This document shows, piece after piece, positions 1 to 8,132 of a DNA stretch of 11,962 nt. The notes beneath the pieces were generated by a model. The model was not told where the DNA came from. It ran no database searches and worked only from the letters and a program-made list of their open reading frames with translations. The DNA lies in the NCBI GenBank assembly GCA_002713495.1, contig PATA01000002.1, forward strand, positions 148,131-160,092. Reading direction: 5' to 3'. A program made the translations under genes and the position numbers. Position 1 is the first letter of the stretch. Each line of letters starts with the position of its first letter. The DNA comes from Flavobacteriaceae bacterium (GTDB lineage: Bacteria > Bacteroidota > Bacteroidia > Flavobacteriales > Flavobacteriaceae).

Positions 1-507
1 GGACAACACGGAAATAATCGTAGACGTGGAAAAAAGTCTGAATATGCAATTCAGTTGATGGAAAAACAAAAAGCAAAATATTCTTATGGAATATTAGAGC
101 GACAATTTAAAAATCTTTTTGAAAAAGCAAATAGATCAAAGGGTGTTACCGGTGAAGTTCTTCTTCAATTGTGTGAATCAAGACTTGATAATACTGTTTA
201 TAGATTGGGATTGTCATCTTCAAGGAACGGATCAAGACAATTAGTGTCTCATCGTCATATAACAGTTAATGATAAAATAGTTAATATACCTTCTTATCAA
301 TTAAAACCAGGAGATATAATTGGAGTTAGAGAAAAATCAAAATCATTGGAGGTTATTAAAAGCGCTTTGGATAAGAATGAAAGTTCATATGAATGGTTAA
401 CATGGGATAAAACCTCCCTTTCAGGAACCTTTGTTTCAATTCCACAACGCATACAAATTCCAGAAAATATTAAAGAACAATTAATTGTAGAACTATATTC
501 AAAATAA
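1..507 (+). CDS. rpsD: 30S ribosomal protein S4, 5'-truncated by window edge
   Basis: S4 is a primary 16S rRNA-binding protein of the small ribosomal subunit and, in well-studied bacteria, an autogenous repressor of its own operon. The reading frame is open from base 1 (beginning [12 protein letters not shown]), so the true start lies outside the window. The visible 168 residues match the family from the conserved PPGQHG segment to the C-terminus; flavobacterial S4 is about 201 aa, so roughly 33 residues are missing. A TTG/ATG pair near base 55 is internal and is not the start. The S4 RNA-binding domain is clear in the middle ([13 protein letters not shown], then [13 protein letters not shown], then LKPGDIIGV), and the protein ends in the typical [16 protein letters not shown]. 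It ends with tandem TAA codons (505-510) and rpoA starts seven bases after the first stop, the usual order in the bacterial alpha operon. Confidence 0.97.
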   Translation, partial: GQHGNNRRRGKKSEYAIQLMEKQKAKYSYGILERQFKNLFEKANRSKGVTGEVLLQLCESRLDNTVYRLGLSSSRNGSRQLVSHRHITVNDKIVNIPSYQLKPGDIIGVREKSKSLEVIKSALDKNESSYEWLTWDKTSLSGTFVSIPQRIQIPENIKEQLIVELYSK

Positions 508-514
508 TAAAACT

Positions 515-1507
515 ATGGCAATATTAAATTTTCAAAAACCAGATAAGGTTGTTATGATAGATTCTTCAGATTTTGAGGGAAAATTCGAATTTCGACCTTT
601 AGAACCAGGGTATGGGTTAACTATCGGAAATGCTTTAAGAAGAGTACTTTTGTCATCCTTAGAAGGATTTGCAATAACCTCAATTAAGATTGATGGGATT
701 GACCACGAATTTTCAACTATTCCGGGAATTGTCGAAGATATAACCGAAATTGTTCTAAATTTAAAGCAAATAAGATTCAAAAGACAAATTGATGATGTTG
801 AAGATGAGAAAGTAAAGCTAAACGTGTCTGGTCAAGATCAGATAAAGGCAGCTGATCTTCAAAAATTTATTTCTGGTTTTCAAATCTTAAATCCTGAACA
901 AGTCATATGTAATTTAGAAAAGGCTGTTCAATTTAATTTTGAATTAACAATTGAAAAAGGGAGAGGGTATATTCCAGCCGAAGAAAATAAGAATATAGAT
1001 TCTGCACTAGGATTGATCGCTATAGATTCAATTTTTACTCCAGTTAAAAATGTAAAATATACAATTGAAAATTACAGAGTAGAGCAAAAGACAGATTATG
1101 AAAAGTTGGTATTCGAAATAATTACAGATGGTTCTATTCATCCAAAAGATGCATTGACCGAAGCTGCTAAAACTTTGATTCATCACTTTTTGTTATTTTC
1201 AGATGAAAGGATTACTCTTGAAGCTGATGAGATCGCCCAAACTGAAACTTATGATGAAGAATCATTACACATGCGACAATTGTTAAAGACTAAGTTAATT
1301 GATATGGATTTATCGGTTAGAGCATTGAATTGTTTAAAAGCAGCAGAGGTAGATACACTTGGTGATTTAGTGTCGTATAATAAAAATGATTTGATGAAAT
1401 TTAGAAATTTTGGAAAAAAATCCCTAACAGAACTTGAAGAGTTAGTCATACTAAAGGGTCTTTCTTTTGGAATGGATTTATCTAAATATAAATTAGATAG
1501 AGATTAA
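515..1507 (+). CDS. rpoA: DNA-directed RNA polymerase subunit alpha
   Basis: The alpha subunit dimerises to scaffold assembly of core RNA polymerase and contacts upstream promoter DNA and activators through its C-terminal domain. At 330 aa it is full length for Bacteroidota. The N-terminal domain (about residues 1-232) shows [20 protein letters not shown] near residues 26-45, the dimerisation and assembly region. An acidic linker (about 233-252) leads to the C-terminal domain (about 255-325) with VRALNCLKA (residues 268-276) and [12 protein letters not shown] (299-310). By alignment with the E. coli protein, R269, N272 and K302 correspond to its DNA-contacting residues, so UP-element type contacts look preserved. 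The ATG at 515 gives the standard N-terminus. There is no evident Shine-Dalgarno sequence, as is usual in this phylum. It sits between rpsD and rplQ and is almost certainly co-transcribed with both. Confidence 0.99.
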   Translation: MAILNFQKPDKVVMIDSSDFEGKFEFRPLEPGYGLTIGNALRRVLLSSLEGFAITSIKIDGIDHEFSTIPGIVEDITEIVLNLKQIRFKRQIDDVEDEKVKLNVSGQDQIKAADLQKFISGFQILNPEQVICNLEKAVQFNFELTIEKGRGYIPAEENKNIDSALGLIAIDSIFTPVKNVKYTIENYRVEQKTDYEKLVFEIITDGSIHPKDALTEAAKTLIHHFLLFSDERITLEADEIAQTETYDEESLHMRQLLKTKLIDMDLSVRALNCLKAAEVDTLGDLVSYNKNDLMKFRNFGKKSLTELEELVILKGLSFGMDLSKYKLDRD

Positions 1508-1530
1508 GTCAAAACTTTAATTATAATATT

Positions 1531-2028
1531 ATGAGACACGGAAAAAAAGTAATGCATTTAGGAAGAAAAAAAGCACACCGTAAGTCAATGTTATCTAATA
1601 TGGCATGTTCATTAATTGAACACAAGTCAATAAACACTACTGTTTCTAAAGCAAAAGCTTTAAGAGTTTTTATAGAACCAATAATTACAAAATCTAAAAA
1701 GGATTCTACTCATAATAGAAGATTAGTTTTTACTGATTTAAGAAGTAATAAGCATGTTTCAGAGTTGTTTGACTCGATATCTAAAAAGATTGCTGATCGA
1801 CCTGGAGGATATTGCAGAATTATAAAACTTGGTAACAGGCTCGGGGATAATGCTGATATGGCATTAATAGAGTTAGTAGATTATAATGATATATATTCAA
1901 CTGATACTCAAAAGAAGAAAAGTACCAGAAGAAGAAGGTCAAAAAAAAATCTGTCAAACCAAAAAAATAAGGGTGAAAAAACAAATAATACTAAAAATAA
2001 TTCAGCTACAGATTCAGACAAAAAATAA
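1531..2028 (+). CDS. rplQ: 50S ribosomal protein L17 with basic C-terminal tail
   Basis: L17 is a large-subunit ribosomal protein. The conserved core occupies about residues 1-120: it starts [20 protein letters not shown], continues with [17 protein letters not shown], and ends with [20 protein letters not shown] and ALIELVD. The remaining roughly 40 residues are a low-complexity Lys/Arg/Asn/Ser tail ([16 protein letters not shown] and similar). E. coli L17 is about 127 aa; longer versions with charged tails are usual in Bacteroidota, so this is not a fusion. The tail is coded by A-rich DNA with long A runs. The gene starts 23 bases after rpoA and is the last member of the operon: a strong intrinsic terminator follows 24 bases after its stop. 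Confidence 0.98.
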   Translation: MRHGKKVMHLGRKKAHRKSMLSNMACSLIEHKSINTTVSKAKALRVFIEPIITKSKKDSTHNRRLVFTDLRSNKHVSELFDSISKKIADRPGGYCRIIKLGNRLGDNADMALIELVDYNDIYSTDTQKKKSTRRRRSKKNLSNQKNKGEKTNNTKNNSATDSDKK

Positions 2029-2052
2029 AATTTTTTTCTTATTAAATTGAAG

Positions 2053-2083
2053 AGGATAATCATTTTAGATTATCCTTTTTTTT
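2053..2083 (+). terminator. Rho-independent terminator after the rpsD-rpoA-rplQ operon
   Basis: A perfect 9-bp stem (AGGATAATC / GATTATCCT) with a 6-base ATTTTA loop runs directly into eight T residues (2076-2083). It lies 24 bases after the rplQ stop and before carA, so it closes the ribosomal protein operon. This is the only unambiguous intrinsic terminator I can find in the window. Confidence 0.93.
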
Positions 2084-2094
2084 ATGTTAATTTG
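2064..2094 (+). promoter_or_regulatory. Possible Bacteroidota-type promoter of carA
   Basis: TTAATTTG at 2087-2094 matches seven of eight positions of the Bacteroidota -7 element TAnnTTTG, and TTTA at 2064-2067 could be a -33 element (consensus TTTG) at 19-base spacing. The start codon of carA is 12 bases further on. The -33 candidate lies in the loop of the preceding terminator, so terminator and promoter would overlap. Both boxes deviate from consensus in AT-rich DNA, so confidence is modest. Confidence 0.38.
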
Positions 2095-2106
2095 TAGTAC
2101 TTACTT

Positions 2107-3207
2107 ATGAAGTATAAAGCATTAAAAAAAGCAATTGTTCTTCTTGCTGATGGCACAAGGTTTTTTGGTAAATCTGTTGGTATTGATGGAAGTAGTTTTG
2201 GAGAGATATGCTTCAACACTGGTATGACAGGATACCAGGAAATTTTTACTGACCCATCTTATTTTGGTCAAATAATGGTTACCACAAATACTCACATAGG
2301 AAATTATGGTACTTTGGATTTTGATTCCCAATCTAGTGGTATTAAAATTTCAGGATTAATTTGTAAAAATTTTAGTTATGTTCAAACTAGACCATCGTCA
2401 AAAGTAGATTTGTTTTCATATTTTAAGAATCAAAAAAAAGTAGTTATTTCAGATGTAGATACACGAGCCCTTGTCAGCTACATTAGGGACAACGGTGCTA
2501 TGAATGCAGTTATAACAACTGAGATAAACAAAATAGATGAAATTAATATCAAGTTAAAAGGGCTTCCTTCAATGGAAGGGTTAGAATTAGCATCAAAAGT
2601 TTCCACAAAAAAACCCTATTTCATTGGTAATCCTAATTCAAAGTATAAAGTTTCAGCGCTTGATCTTGGTATAAAACAAAATATATTAAATCATTTTTCA
2701 AAAAGAGATATTTACACTAAAGTTTTTCCTTATAATTCTAAATTCGAGGAATTGTCAGAATGGAAACCAGATGGATATTTTATTTCAAATGGTCCAGGAG
2801 ATCCAGAACCCCTCAAATCTGCTCAATTATTAGCAAAGAAAATAATACAAAAAAATCTACCACTTTTTGGAATTTGTCTTGGACATCAAGTAATTGCTCT
2901 AGCAAATAATGTCCCTACATACAAAATGTTTAACGGTCACCGTGGAATTAATCACCCCGTTTTTAACCATCAATTAGGTAAAGGTGAAATAACATCTCAA
3001 AATCATGGTTTTGCCATTGACAAAGAAAGTGCAAAACTGAACCCAGATATTATAATAACACATAGTCATCTTAATGATGATACTGTTGCTGGAATTGAAA
3101 TAAAAAATAAAAAGTGTTTTTCTGTTCAGTATCATCCAGAGGCAGCTCCGGGTCCTAATGATTCAAACTATTTATTCGATAAGTTTATTCAATTAATGAA
3201 AAAATAA
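2107..3207 (+). CDS. carA: Carbamoyl-phosphate synthase small (glutaminase) subunit
   Basis: CarA hydrolyses glutamine and channels ammonia to the large subunit CarB, which makes carbamoyl phosphate for pyrimidines and arginine. The 366-aa protein has the CPSase small-chain N-terminal domain (about 1-150; [20 protein letters not shown] at 31-50) followed by a class I glutamine amidotransferase domain (about 185-366). The triad is intact: nucleophile Cys257 in FGICLGHQ, with His343 and Glu345 in [17 protein letters not shown] (227-233) is the usual oxyanion-region motif. carB is not in the window; its separation from carA is common in this phylum. The ATG is chosen from the conserved N-terminus. 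eno follows five bases after the stop, so the two are very probably on one mRNA. A location directly after the ribosomal operon is typical of Flavobacteriia. Confidence 0.98.
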   Translation: MKYKALKKAIVLLADGTRFFGKSVGIDGSSFGEICFNTGMTGYQEIFTDPSYFGQIMVTTNTHIGNYGTLDFDSQSSGIKISGLICKNFSYVQTRPSSKVDLFSYFKNQKKVVISDVDTRALVSYIRDNGAMNAVITTEINKIDEINIKLKGLPSMEGLELASKVSTKKPYFIGNPNSKYKVSALDLGIKQNILNHFSKRDIYTKVFPYNSKFEELSEWKPDGYFISNGPGDPEPLKSAQLLAKKIIQKNLPLFGICLGHQVIALANNVPTYKMFNGHRGINHPVFNHQLGKGEITSQNHGFAIDKESAKLNPDIIITHSHLNDDTVAGIEIKNKKCFSVQYHPEAAPGPNDSNYLFDKFIQLMKK

Positions 3208-3212
3208 AAAAA

Positions 3213-4499
3213 ATGAGTTCAATTTTTAAAGTTCATGCAAGACAGATATTTGATTCCAGAGGAAATCCAACAATAGAAGTTGATTTAATTACTGAAAATG
3301 GAGTGCTTGGGAGGTCCTCTGTTCCATCAGGTGCATCAACTGGAGAGCATGAAGCTGTCGAAAAGAGAGATGGTGGAAAAGATTACATGGGAAAGGGTGT
3401 TAAAAGTGCAGTGAAAACAGTTAATGAGATATTAGCTCAGAAGTTAATTGGTTTGTCTGTTTTTGATCAAAAAGGTATTGATGAATTAATGATTGAATTA
3501 GACGGAACTGAAAATAAATCAAATTTAGGTGCAAATTCAATATTAGGAGTTTCCTTATCAGTTGCTAAAGCAGCAGCTAATGAACTTGGAATACCACTTT
3601 ATAAGTATATCGGAGATATTAATTCTAAAACACTTCCAGTTCCAATGATGAATATAATTAATGGAGGATCTCATTCAGACGCACCTATTGCTTTTCAGGA
3701 GTTTATGATTATTCCTAGCGGAGCTAAAAGTTTTTCTAATGCCATGAAAATGGGAAGTGAAATTTTTCATCATCTAAAAAAAGTTCTAACCAAAAGAGGA
3801 TTATCAACATCTGTTGGAGACGAGGGTGGTTTTGCACCAAAATTAAAAGGTACTGAAGATGCTCTTGAAACAATTTTATCGGCAATAATTAATGCTGGAT
3901 ATAAGCCTGGAATTGATATTAATATTGCTTTAGATTGTGCTTCTTCAGAATTTTTTAAAAATAATAAATATGATTACTCCATTTTTGAAGGAAAAAATGC
4001 AAAAATTAGAAACTCAAAAGAACAGGCTGAATATTTAGTTGAACTCGCTTCAAAATATCCTATAATTTCTATTGAGGACGGAATGGATGAAAATGACTGG
4101 GATGGCTGGAAATATTTAAACAAAATAGGAGGAAATAAAATCCAACTAGTTGGAGATGATCTATTTGTAACAAATGTTAAACGGCTTTCAAAAGGAATTG
4201 AAGGAGGATATGCAAATTCTATTTTAATTAAAGTTAATCAAATTGGAACTTTGACTGAGACAATTGCTGCTGTTGAAATGGCACATAAAGCTGGTTTTAC
4301 TTCTGTTATGTCTCATAGATCTGGTGAGACTGAAGATAATATAATTGCTGATCTCTCAGTTGCATTAAATACCTGTCAAATAAAAACTGGTTCAGTATCA
4401 AGAAGTGATAGGATGTCAAAGTACAATCAATTATTACGAATTGAAGAAGAACTGGGAAACCAAGCTTATTATCCTAAATTAAAAGCATTTAAATTTTGA
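3213..4499 (+). CDS. eno: Enolase (phosphopyruvate hydratase)
   Basis: Enolase interconverts 2-phosphoglycerate and phosphoenolpyruvate in cytosolic glycolysis/gluconeogenesis. The 428-aa protein is full length. Visible active-site features are [10 protein letters not shown] in the mobile loop (39-48), His154 in [14 protein letters not shown], Glu163, the general acid/base Glu204 in VGDEGGF, the Mg2+ ligands Asp241, Glu288 and Asp315 ([27 protein letters not shown]), catalytic Lys340 in the signature [23 protein letters not shown] from 367 and Lys391. All key residues are present. It begins five bases after the carA stop with only A residues between, so there is no room for a promoter in the gap. 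gltA follows after 23 bases, which include a possible promoter of its own. Confidence 0.99.
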   Translation: MSSIFKVHARQIFDSRGNPTIEVDLITENGVLGRSSVPSGASTGEHEAVEKRDGGKDYMGKGVKSAVKTVNEILAQKLIGLSVFDQKGIDELMIELDGTENKSNLGANSILGVSLSVAKAAANELGIPLYKYIGDINSKTLPVPMMNIINGGSHSDAPIAFQEFMIIPSGAKSFSNAMKMGSEIFHHLKKVLTKRGLSTSVGDEGGFAPKLKGTEDALETILSAIINAGYKPGIDINIALDCASSEFFKNNKYDYSIFEGKNAKIRNSKEQAEYLVELASKYPIISIEDGMDENDWDGWKYLNKIGGNKIQLVGDDLFVTNVKRLSKGIEGGYANSILIKVNQIGTLTETIAAVEMAHKAGFTSVMSHRSGETEDNIIADLSVALNTCQIKTGSVSRSDRMSKYNQLLRIEEELGNQAYYPKLKAFKF

Positions 4500-4500
4500 A

Positions 4501-4508
4501 TAAATTTG
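4501..4508 (+). promoter_or_regulatory. Possible -7 promoter element of gltA
   Basis: TAAATTTG is an exact match to the Bacteroidota -7 element TAnnTTTG. It sits two bases after the eno stop and 14 bases before the gltA ATG. No convincing TTTG -33 element lies at the expected distance, which would fall inside the 3' end of eno. It may give gltA an independent start on top of read-through from carA-eno. Confidence 0.4.
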
Positions 4509-4522
4509 TCTAACTTGTAAAC

Positions 4523-5788
4523 ATGAAAGATAAAATTACGTTGCTTTATAATGGAAATGAACATGAGTTTCCATTGATAAAAGGCTCTGAGAATGAGCTT
4601 GCAATTGATATAAAAACACTAAGGCAAAATACAGGTCTTATAACTTTAGATCCGGGTTATAAAAATACAGGTTCTTGCATTAGTGATATTACATTTCTTG
4701 ACGGTGAAAATGGAGTTTTAAGATACAGGGGTTATGATATAGCTGACTTAGCTAATAATTCTAGTTTCATTGAAGTTTCTTACTTATTGATTTTTGGAGA
4801 ATTACCCTCTAAATCAGATGTTGAAAAATTTGAGAATGATATTAAAGAGGAGTTACTAGTTCATGAAGATATTAAAACTATTCTTAAAAGTTTTCCAACT
4901 GGAGCTCATCCAATGGGAATTCTTGCCTCACTAACTTCAGCATTAATATCTTTTAATCCTGGATCTGTTGATGTAAGATCGGATGAAAAAATGTACCATG
5001 CTATAGTTCAATTAATGGCTAAATTTTCGATACTCACAGCATGGGTACACAGAAAACATGAAGGTCTACCCTTAAATTACCCTGATATTTCAATTTCTTA
5101 TGTTGAAAATTTATCTAAGATGATGTTTATGAAACCCAATAAAAATTATTCTAATCAAAGTGTAATTACTTCTGCTTTGAATAAACTTTTAATTCTTCAT
5201 GCAGATCATGAGCAAAATTGTTCTACATCAACCGTTAGAATTGTTGGTTCATCAGAAGCTAGTCTTTTTGCATCAATATCTGCTGGAATTTCTGCACTTT
5301 GGGGAAGGTTGCACGGTGGAGCTAATCAAGCTGTAATCGAAATGTTGGAATTAATTAAAAGAGATGGTGGCGATACAAAAAAATTTATGTCTAAGGCTAA
5401 AGATAAAAATCACCCATTTAGACTGATGGGTTTTGGTCATAGAGTTTATAAAAATTTTGATCCTCGTGCAAAAATAATCAAACAAGCAGCAGATGAAGTT
5501 TTGTCTGATTTAGGAGTTAATGATCCGATTCTAGAGATTGCCAAAGGCCTTGAAAAAGAGGCTTTGAGTGATAAATATTTTATTGAGAGGAAATTGTACC
5601 CTAATGTAGATTTTTACTCTGGAATAATTTATAGAGCTCTTGGAATCCCTACACAAATGTTTACGGTTATGTTTGCACTAGGTCGACTTCCTGGTTGGAT
5701 AGCTCAGTGGAAGGAAATGAAACTAAATCAAGAGCCAATTGGGCGTCCTAGACAAATATATAAAGGAAGAAAACATAGAAAAATTTAG
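4523..5788 (+). CDS. gltA: Citrate synthase, hexameric (type II) class
   Basis: This enzyme condenses acetyl-CoA and oxaloacetate to citrate, the entry step of the TCA cycle. Length (421 aa) and sequence fit the Gram-negative hexameric class (E. coli GltA is 427 aa). Active-site elements are in order: HADHEQNCSTSTVR from 226 (His226, His229), GRLHGGANQA with His264, GFGHRVYKNFDPRA from 303 with His306, and VDFYSG with Asp363. The triad His264/His306/Asp363 is therefore intact. The C-terminus (GWIAQWKEM, then GRPRQIYKG) is typical. The N-terminal region (about 1-45) resembles the beta-rich domain that in E. coli contributes to NADH inhibition, but I cannot tell whether that regulation is kept. 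The stop codon is separated by a single base from the stop of the opposing gene, and no intrinsic terminator is evident. Confidence 0.98.
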   Translation: MKDKITLLYNGNEHEFPLIKGSENELAIDIKTLRQNTGLITLDPGYKNTGSCISDITFLDGENGVLRYRGYDIADLANNSSFIEVSYLLIFGELPSKSDVEKFENDIKEELLVHEDIKTILKSFPTGAHPMGILASLTSALISFNPGSVDVRSDEKMYHAIVQLMAKFSILTAWVHRKHEGLPLNYPDISISYVENLSKMMFMKPNKNYSNQSVITSALNKLLILHADHEQNCSTSTVRIVGSSEASLFASISAGISALWGRLHGGANQAVIEMLELIKRDGGDTKKFMSKAKDKNHPFRLMGFGHRVYKNFDPRAKIIKQAADEVLSDLGVNDPILEIAKGLEKEALSDKYFIERKLYPNVDFYSGIIYRALGIPTQMFTVMFALGRLPGWIAQWKEMKLNQEPIGRPRQIYKGRKHRKI

Positions 5789-5789
5789 C

Positions 5790-6209
5790 CTAAAATGGAT
5801 TTTTTGGAGTAGATGATGCTTTCTCAGCAATCAGTTTTCTAAAAAATGAATACTCACCATCTTTATTCACATGTAACTTAACAAAGCTACTATCAAAGAA
5901 AACAGAATATTGATTAGATTTCTCTTTATGAATATTTAATTTATGAAATGGTATTATCAAACCATAGGTCTCTAAAAGACTTCTAAACCTAATTATTATT
6001 CCTTTTGGCCTTAGTTCAATGTTACAGTAATTAATGTTTTTATCTAAAACTAATAAATTATTAATTTTTTCTGATGATTTATTTATTTTAAATCTCGGTG
6101 ATCCAACACCATTTTTTTTTATTCTATCGGTCAATGAATAAGGGGATCCAACTATAGAATTTATTTTTTTTTCAATTACCTCATCCCTATAAGATATATT
6201 AATCATCAT
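5790..6209 (-). CDS. Conserved-looking hypothetical protein, 139 aa
   Basis: I do not recognise a named family; I have the impression that similar short proteins occur in other Flavobacteriia, but cannot confirm it. The protein is soluble-looking with no signal peptide or membrane segment. The N-terminal third (about 1-50) is polar and contains two GSP turns (GSPYSLTDRIKK, GVGSPRF). The middle and C-terminal part alternates short hydrophobic strands with polar turns: IELRPKGIIIRF (64-75), TYGLIIPFHKLNI (81-93), QYSVFFDSSFVKLHV (100-114). That pattern, especially the IIPFHKL strand, recalls small beta-barrel or PH-like folds, but this is inference only. Two adjacent ATG codons begin the frame; either could be used. 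It converges on gltA (one base between stops) and diverges from argS. The coding length, base composition and tight fit between neighbours favour a real gene. Confidence 0.8.
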   Translation of the reverse strand: MMINISYRDEVIEKKINSIVGSPYSLTDRIKKNGVGSPRFKINKSSEKINNLLVLDKNINYCNIELRPKGIIIRFRSLLETYGLIIPFHKLNIHKEKSNQYSVFFDSSFVKLHVNKDGEYSFFRKLIAEKASSTPKNPF

Positions 6210-6236
6210 AGCCGTAAAATTAATACTTAATAATAG

Positions 6237-6252
6237 TTATTGCTAGCAATAA
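6237..6252. promoter_or_regulatory. Perfect 16-bp palindrome between divergent genes (candidate operator)
   Basis: TTATTGCTAGCAATAA is identical to its own reverse complement and lies in the 78-base gap between the divergent 139-aa gene and argS. It is gapless, so it would bind a dimeric regulator rather than form a good RNA hairpin. It also places a TTG triplet (the core of the -33 element) facing both genes: for argS, TTG 6240-6242 stands 22 bases from a TATCTTTA -7-like box. In DNA this AT-rich a palindrome of this length might arise about once by chance in the whole window, so its position is the main support. Confidence 0.4.
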
Positions 6253-6264
6253 TCATAGTTTATT

Positions 6265-6272
6265 TATCTTTA
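6265..6272 (+). promoter_or_regulatory. Possible -7 promoter element of argS
   Basis: TATCTTTA matches seven of eight positions of the TAnnTTTG consensus and ends 15 bases before the argS ATG. The best -33 candidate is the TTG at 6240-6242 inside the 16-bp palindrome, 22 bases upstream, which is at the long end of accepted spacing. Confidence 0.33.
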
Positions 6273-6287
6273 CCTTTTATTACAAAA

Positions 6288-8054
6288 ATGGAAAATCAAT
6301 TAAAAAATATTGTAAAAACAATAATCAAAAAAAAATATAAAATTTTAATTGATAATTTATATTTTCAACCAACAAGAAAAGAATTTGAAGGAGATATTAC
6401 ATTATTACTTTTCCCTCTTTTAAAAAATATCAAAACAGATCCAGAAAATTTAGGTAAAACAATTGGATTAAATTTAAAAGATAAATCAGATATGGTTGAA
6501 GAATTTAATCTTGTAAAAGGATTTCTTAATCTGACAATTTCTAACTCTTTTTATGTTTCATTTTTAAATAGCATAGCTAAAAATAAAAAATATGGACACC
6601 TTAAACCAAATAAAAATTCAAAAACAATAATCGTTGAATATTCATCACCAAACACTAATAAACCGCTTCATTTGGGACATATAAGAAATAATTTACTTGG
6701 CTATTCGGTATCAAAAATCTTAGAAGCAAATGGAAATAATGTTATTAAAACTCAAATAATCAATGATCGTGGAATACACATTTGTAAGTCAATGGTAGCA
6801 TGGAAGTTATTTGGAAAGAATTCTAATCCTTCTGATTTAAATATTAAAGGTGATCAATTTGTTGGTAAATTCTATGTTCTTTACAATGAACAATATAATA
6901 ATGAAGTATCCAAATTGGTTGCTAGCGGAATGTCTGAAATTGATGCTAAAAATCAAGCTCCTATATATTTGAAAGCAAAAGAATTACTGAAGAAATGGGA
7001 GTTAAATGATAGAGATACAAAAAAATTATGGTCTAAAATGAACAAATGGGTATATGAAGGCTTTGAAATGACATATAAAAAACTTGGTGTTGATTTTAAC
7101 ACTATTTATTATGAAAGTGATACTTATCTATTGGGTAAAAAAATAATTGAAGAAGGGATTAAAAAAAAAGTTTTTTATTATAAAAAAGATGGTTCTGTAT
7201 GGGTGGATCTTAGCTCTGAGGGATTAGATGAAAAACTTTTATTGAGATCAGATGGTACCTCTATTTACATAACACAAGACCTTGGAACTGCATATCAACG
7301 TATTAAGGATAACCCAAAAATAAGTAGTATGGTTTATACTGTTGGGAATGAACAAGATTACCATTTTAAAGTTTTATTTCTTATTTTAAAAAAATTAGGA
7401 TATGATTGGGCAAAAAATCTTTATCATCTTAGTTATGGAATGGTAGATCTTCCCTCAGGTAAAATGAAAAGTAGGGAGGGAGCAGTCGTTGATGCTGATG
7501 ATCTAATAGAGACCATGGTTAAATCAGCAGAAGAAATTTCAAATGATCATGGAAAAAAAAATGAAGTAGATGATCTTAAAAAATTATATAATGATATCGG
7601 TCTTGGAGCATTAAAGTATTTTATTTTAAAAGTAGATCCAAAAAAAAGAATTCTATTTAATCCAAAGTCATCTTTTGATTTTAATGGGAATACGGGACCT
7701 TTTATTCAATATGCGTATGCAAGAATTCAATCTATCTTGAGAGAAAATAGAAATATTCAGTGGGATTCAAAAAAAACAATTAAAATTTTTTCAAAAGAAA
7801 AAGAAATTTTAAAACAAATTTTAATTTATCCTGAGGTTGTTAAAAATGCTGGGGATCTATATAGCCCATCATTAATTGCAAATTATACATATGATTTAGT
7901 AAAGCTTTTTAATTCTTTTTACCAAAATATTAATATTTTAGGTGAGAAAGACACTAATCTAAGAAGTTTTAGGTTGTTGCTTTCAAAAAAGGTTGGAGAA
8001 ATTATCTATAATTCATCTCTTTTGCTAGGCATCAATGTCCCAGATAGGATGTAG
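6288..8054 (+). CDS. argS: Arginyl-tRNA synthetase
   Basis: ArgRS charges tRNA-Arg with arginine in the cytosol. Starting at the ATG at 6288 the protein is 588 aa, normal for Bacteroidota. Domains in order: N-terminal additional domain (about 1-90, with EFEGDITLLLFPL); class I Rossmann catalytic domain with the HIGH-type motif HLGH at 128-131 inside SSPNTNKPLHLGHIRNN; the KMSK-loop equivalent GKMKSREGAVVDADDL from 391; and an alpha-helical DALR anticodon-binding C-terminal domain starting near GPFIQYAYAR and ending LLGINVPDRM. The frame extends upstream to a TTG at 6240, but those 16 extra residues (hydrophobic, LAIIIVYLSLPF) do not belong to the family and would cover the palindrome and -7-like box, so the later ATG is preferred. 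It diverges from the 139-aa gene. The 78 bases after its stop contain the ffh promoter. Confidence 0.97.
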   Translation: MENQLKNIVKTIIKKKYKILIDNLYFQPTRKEFEGDITLLLFPLLKNIKTDPENLGKTIGLNLKDKSDMVEEFNLVKGFLNLTISNSFYVSFLNSIAKNKKYGHLKPNKNSKTIIVEYSSPNTNKPLHLGHIRNNLLGYSVSKILEANGNNVIKTQIINDRGIHICKSMVAWKLFGKNSNPSDLNIKGDQFVGKFYVLYNEQYNNEVSKLVASGMSEIDAKNQAPIYLKAKELLKKWELNDRDTKKLWSKMNKWVYEGFEMTYKKLGVDFNTIYYESDTYLLGKKIIEEGIKKKVFYYKKDGSVWVDLSSEGLDEKLLLRSDGTSIYITQDLGTAYQRIKDNPKISSMVYTVGNEQDYHFKVLFLILKKLGYDWAKNLYHLSYGMVDLPSGKMKSREGAVVDADDLIETMVKSAEEISNDHGKKNEVDDLKKLYNDIGLGALKYFILKVDPKKRILFNPKSSFDFNGNTGPFIQYAYARIQSILRENRNIQWDSKKTIKIFSKEKEILKQILIYPEVVKNAGDLYSPSLIANYTYDLVKLFNSFYQNINILGEKDTNLRSFRLLLSKKVGEIIYNSSLLLGINVPDRM

Positions 8055-8084
8055 AATTATATTTATAGTATTTTATTATAAAAT

Positions 8085-8116
8085 TCTGACAATAACGGTT
8101 CAATATGCTAACTTTG
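8085..8116 (+). promoter_or_regulatory. Bacteroidota-type promoter of ffh-folD
   Basis: TAACTTTG at 8109-8116 is an exact TAnnTTTG -7 element. TCTG at 8085-8088 (consensus TTTG) precedes it by 20 bases. The ffh ATG is 16 bases after the -7 box, so the mRNA leader would be only about 8-13 bases. This is the best-supported promoter in the window because the element is exact, the spacing is right and it lies wholly between genes. Confidence 0.6.
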
Positions 8117-8132
8117 AAATTATTTATTTTTT

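Noticed and set aside
55..60. TTG/ATG codons as start of rpsD
   Set aside because: The frame is open from base 1 and the residues before it ([12 protein letters not shown]) are conserved S4 sequence, so these are internal codons.
532..780. Minus-strand open frame opposite rpoA, and similar ones at 1249-1449, 2122-2331 and 9999-10184
   Set aside because: Each lies wholly inside a well-supported gene on the other strand, has no recognisable protein features and no plausible promoter; they are frame shadows.
1921..2028. A-rich low-complexity end of rplQ as a frameshift or degenerate fusion
   Set aside because: The frame is intact to its stop and a basic C-terminal tail on L17 is normal in Bacteroidota.
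5789..5807. Short hairpin CC-AAAA / TTTT-GG at the gltA 3' end as a bidirectional terminator
   Set aside because: Only about six pairs with an internal mismatch and no following T run; it lies within the end of the opposing coding sequence.
6240..6287. In-frame upstream extension of argS from a TTG codon (16 extra hydrophobic residues)
   Set aside because: The extra residues are not part of the ArgRS family, the ATG at 6288 gives a standard 588-aa protein, and the extension covers the palindrome and the -7-like box.
8053..8087. Inverted repeat AGAATTATA / TATAAAATTCT after argS as a terminator
   Set aside because: The right arm has two extra A residues, pairing is almost all A-T, and no T tract follows; the -33 candidate of ffh lies in the right arm.
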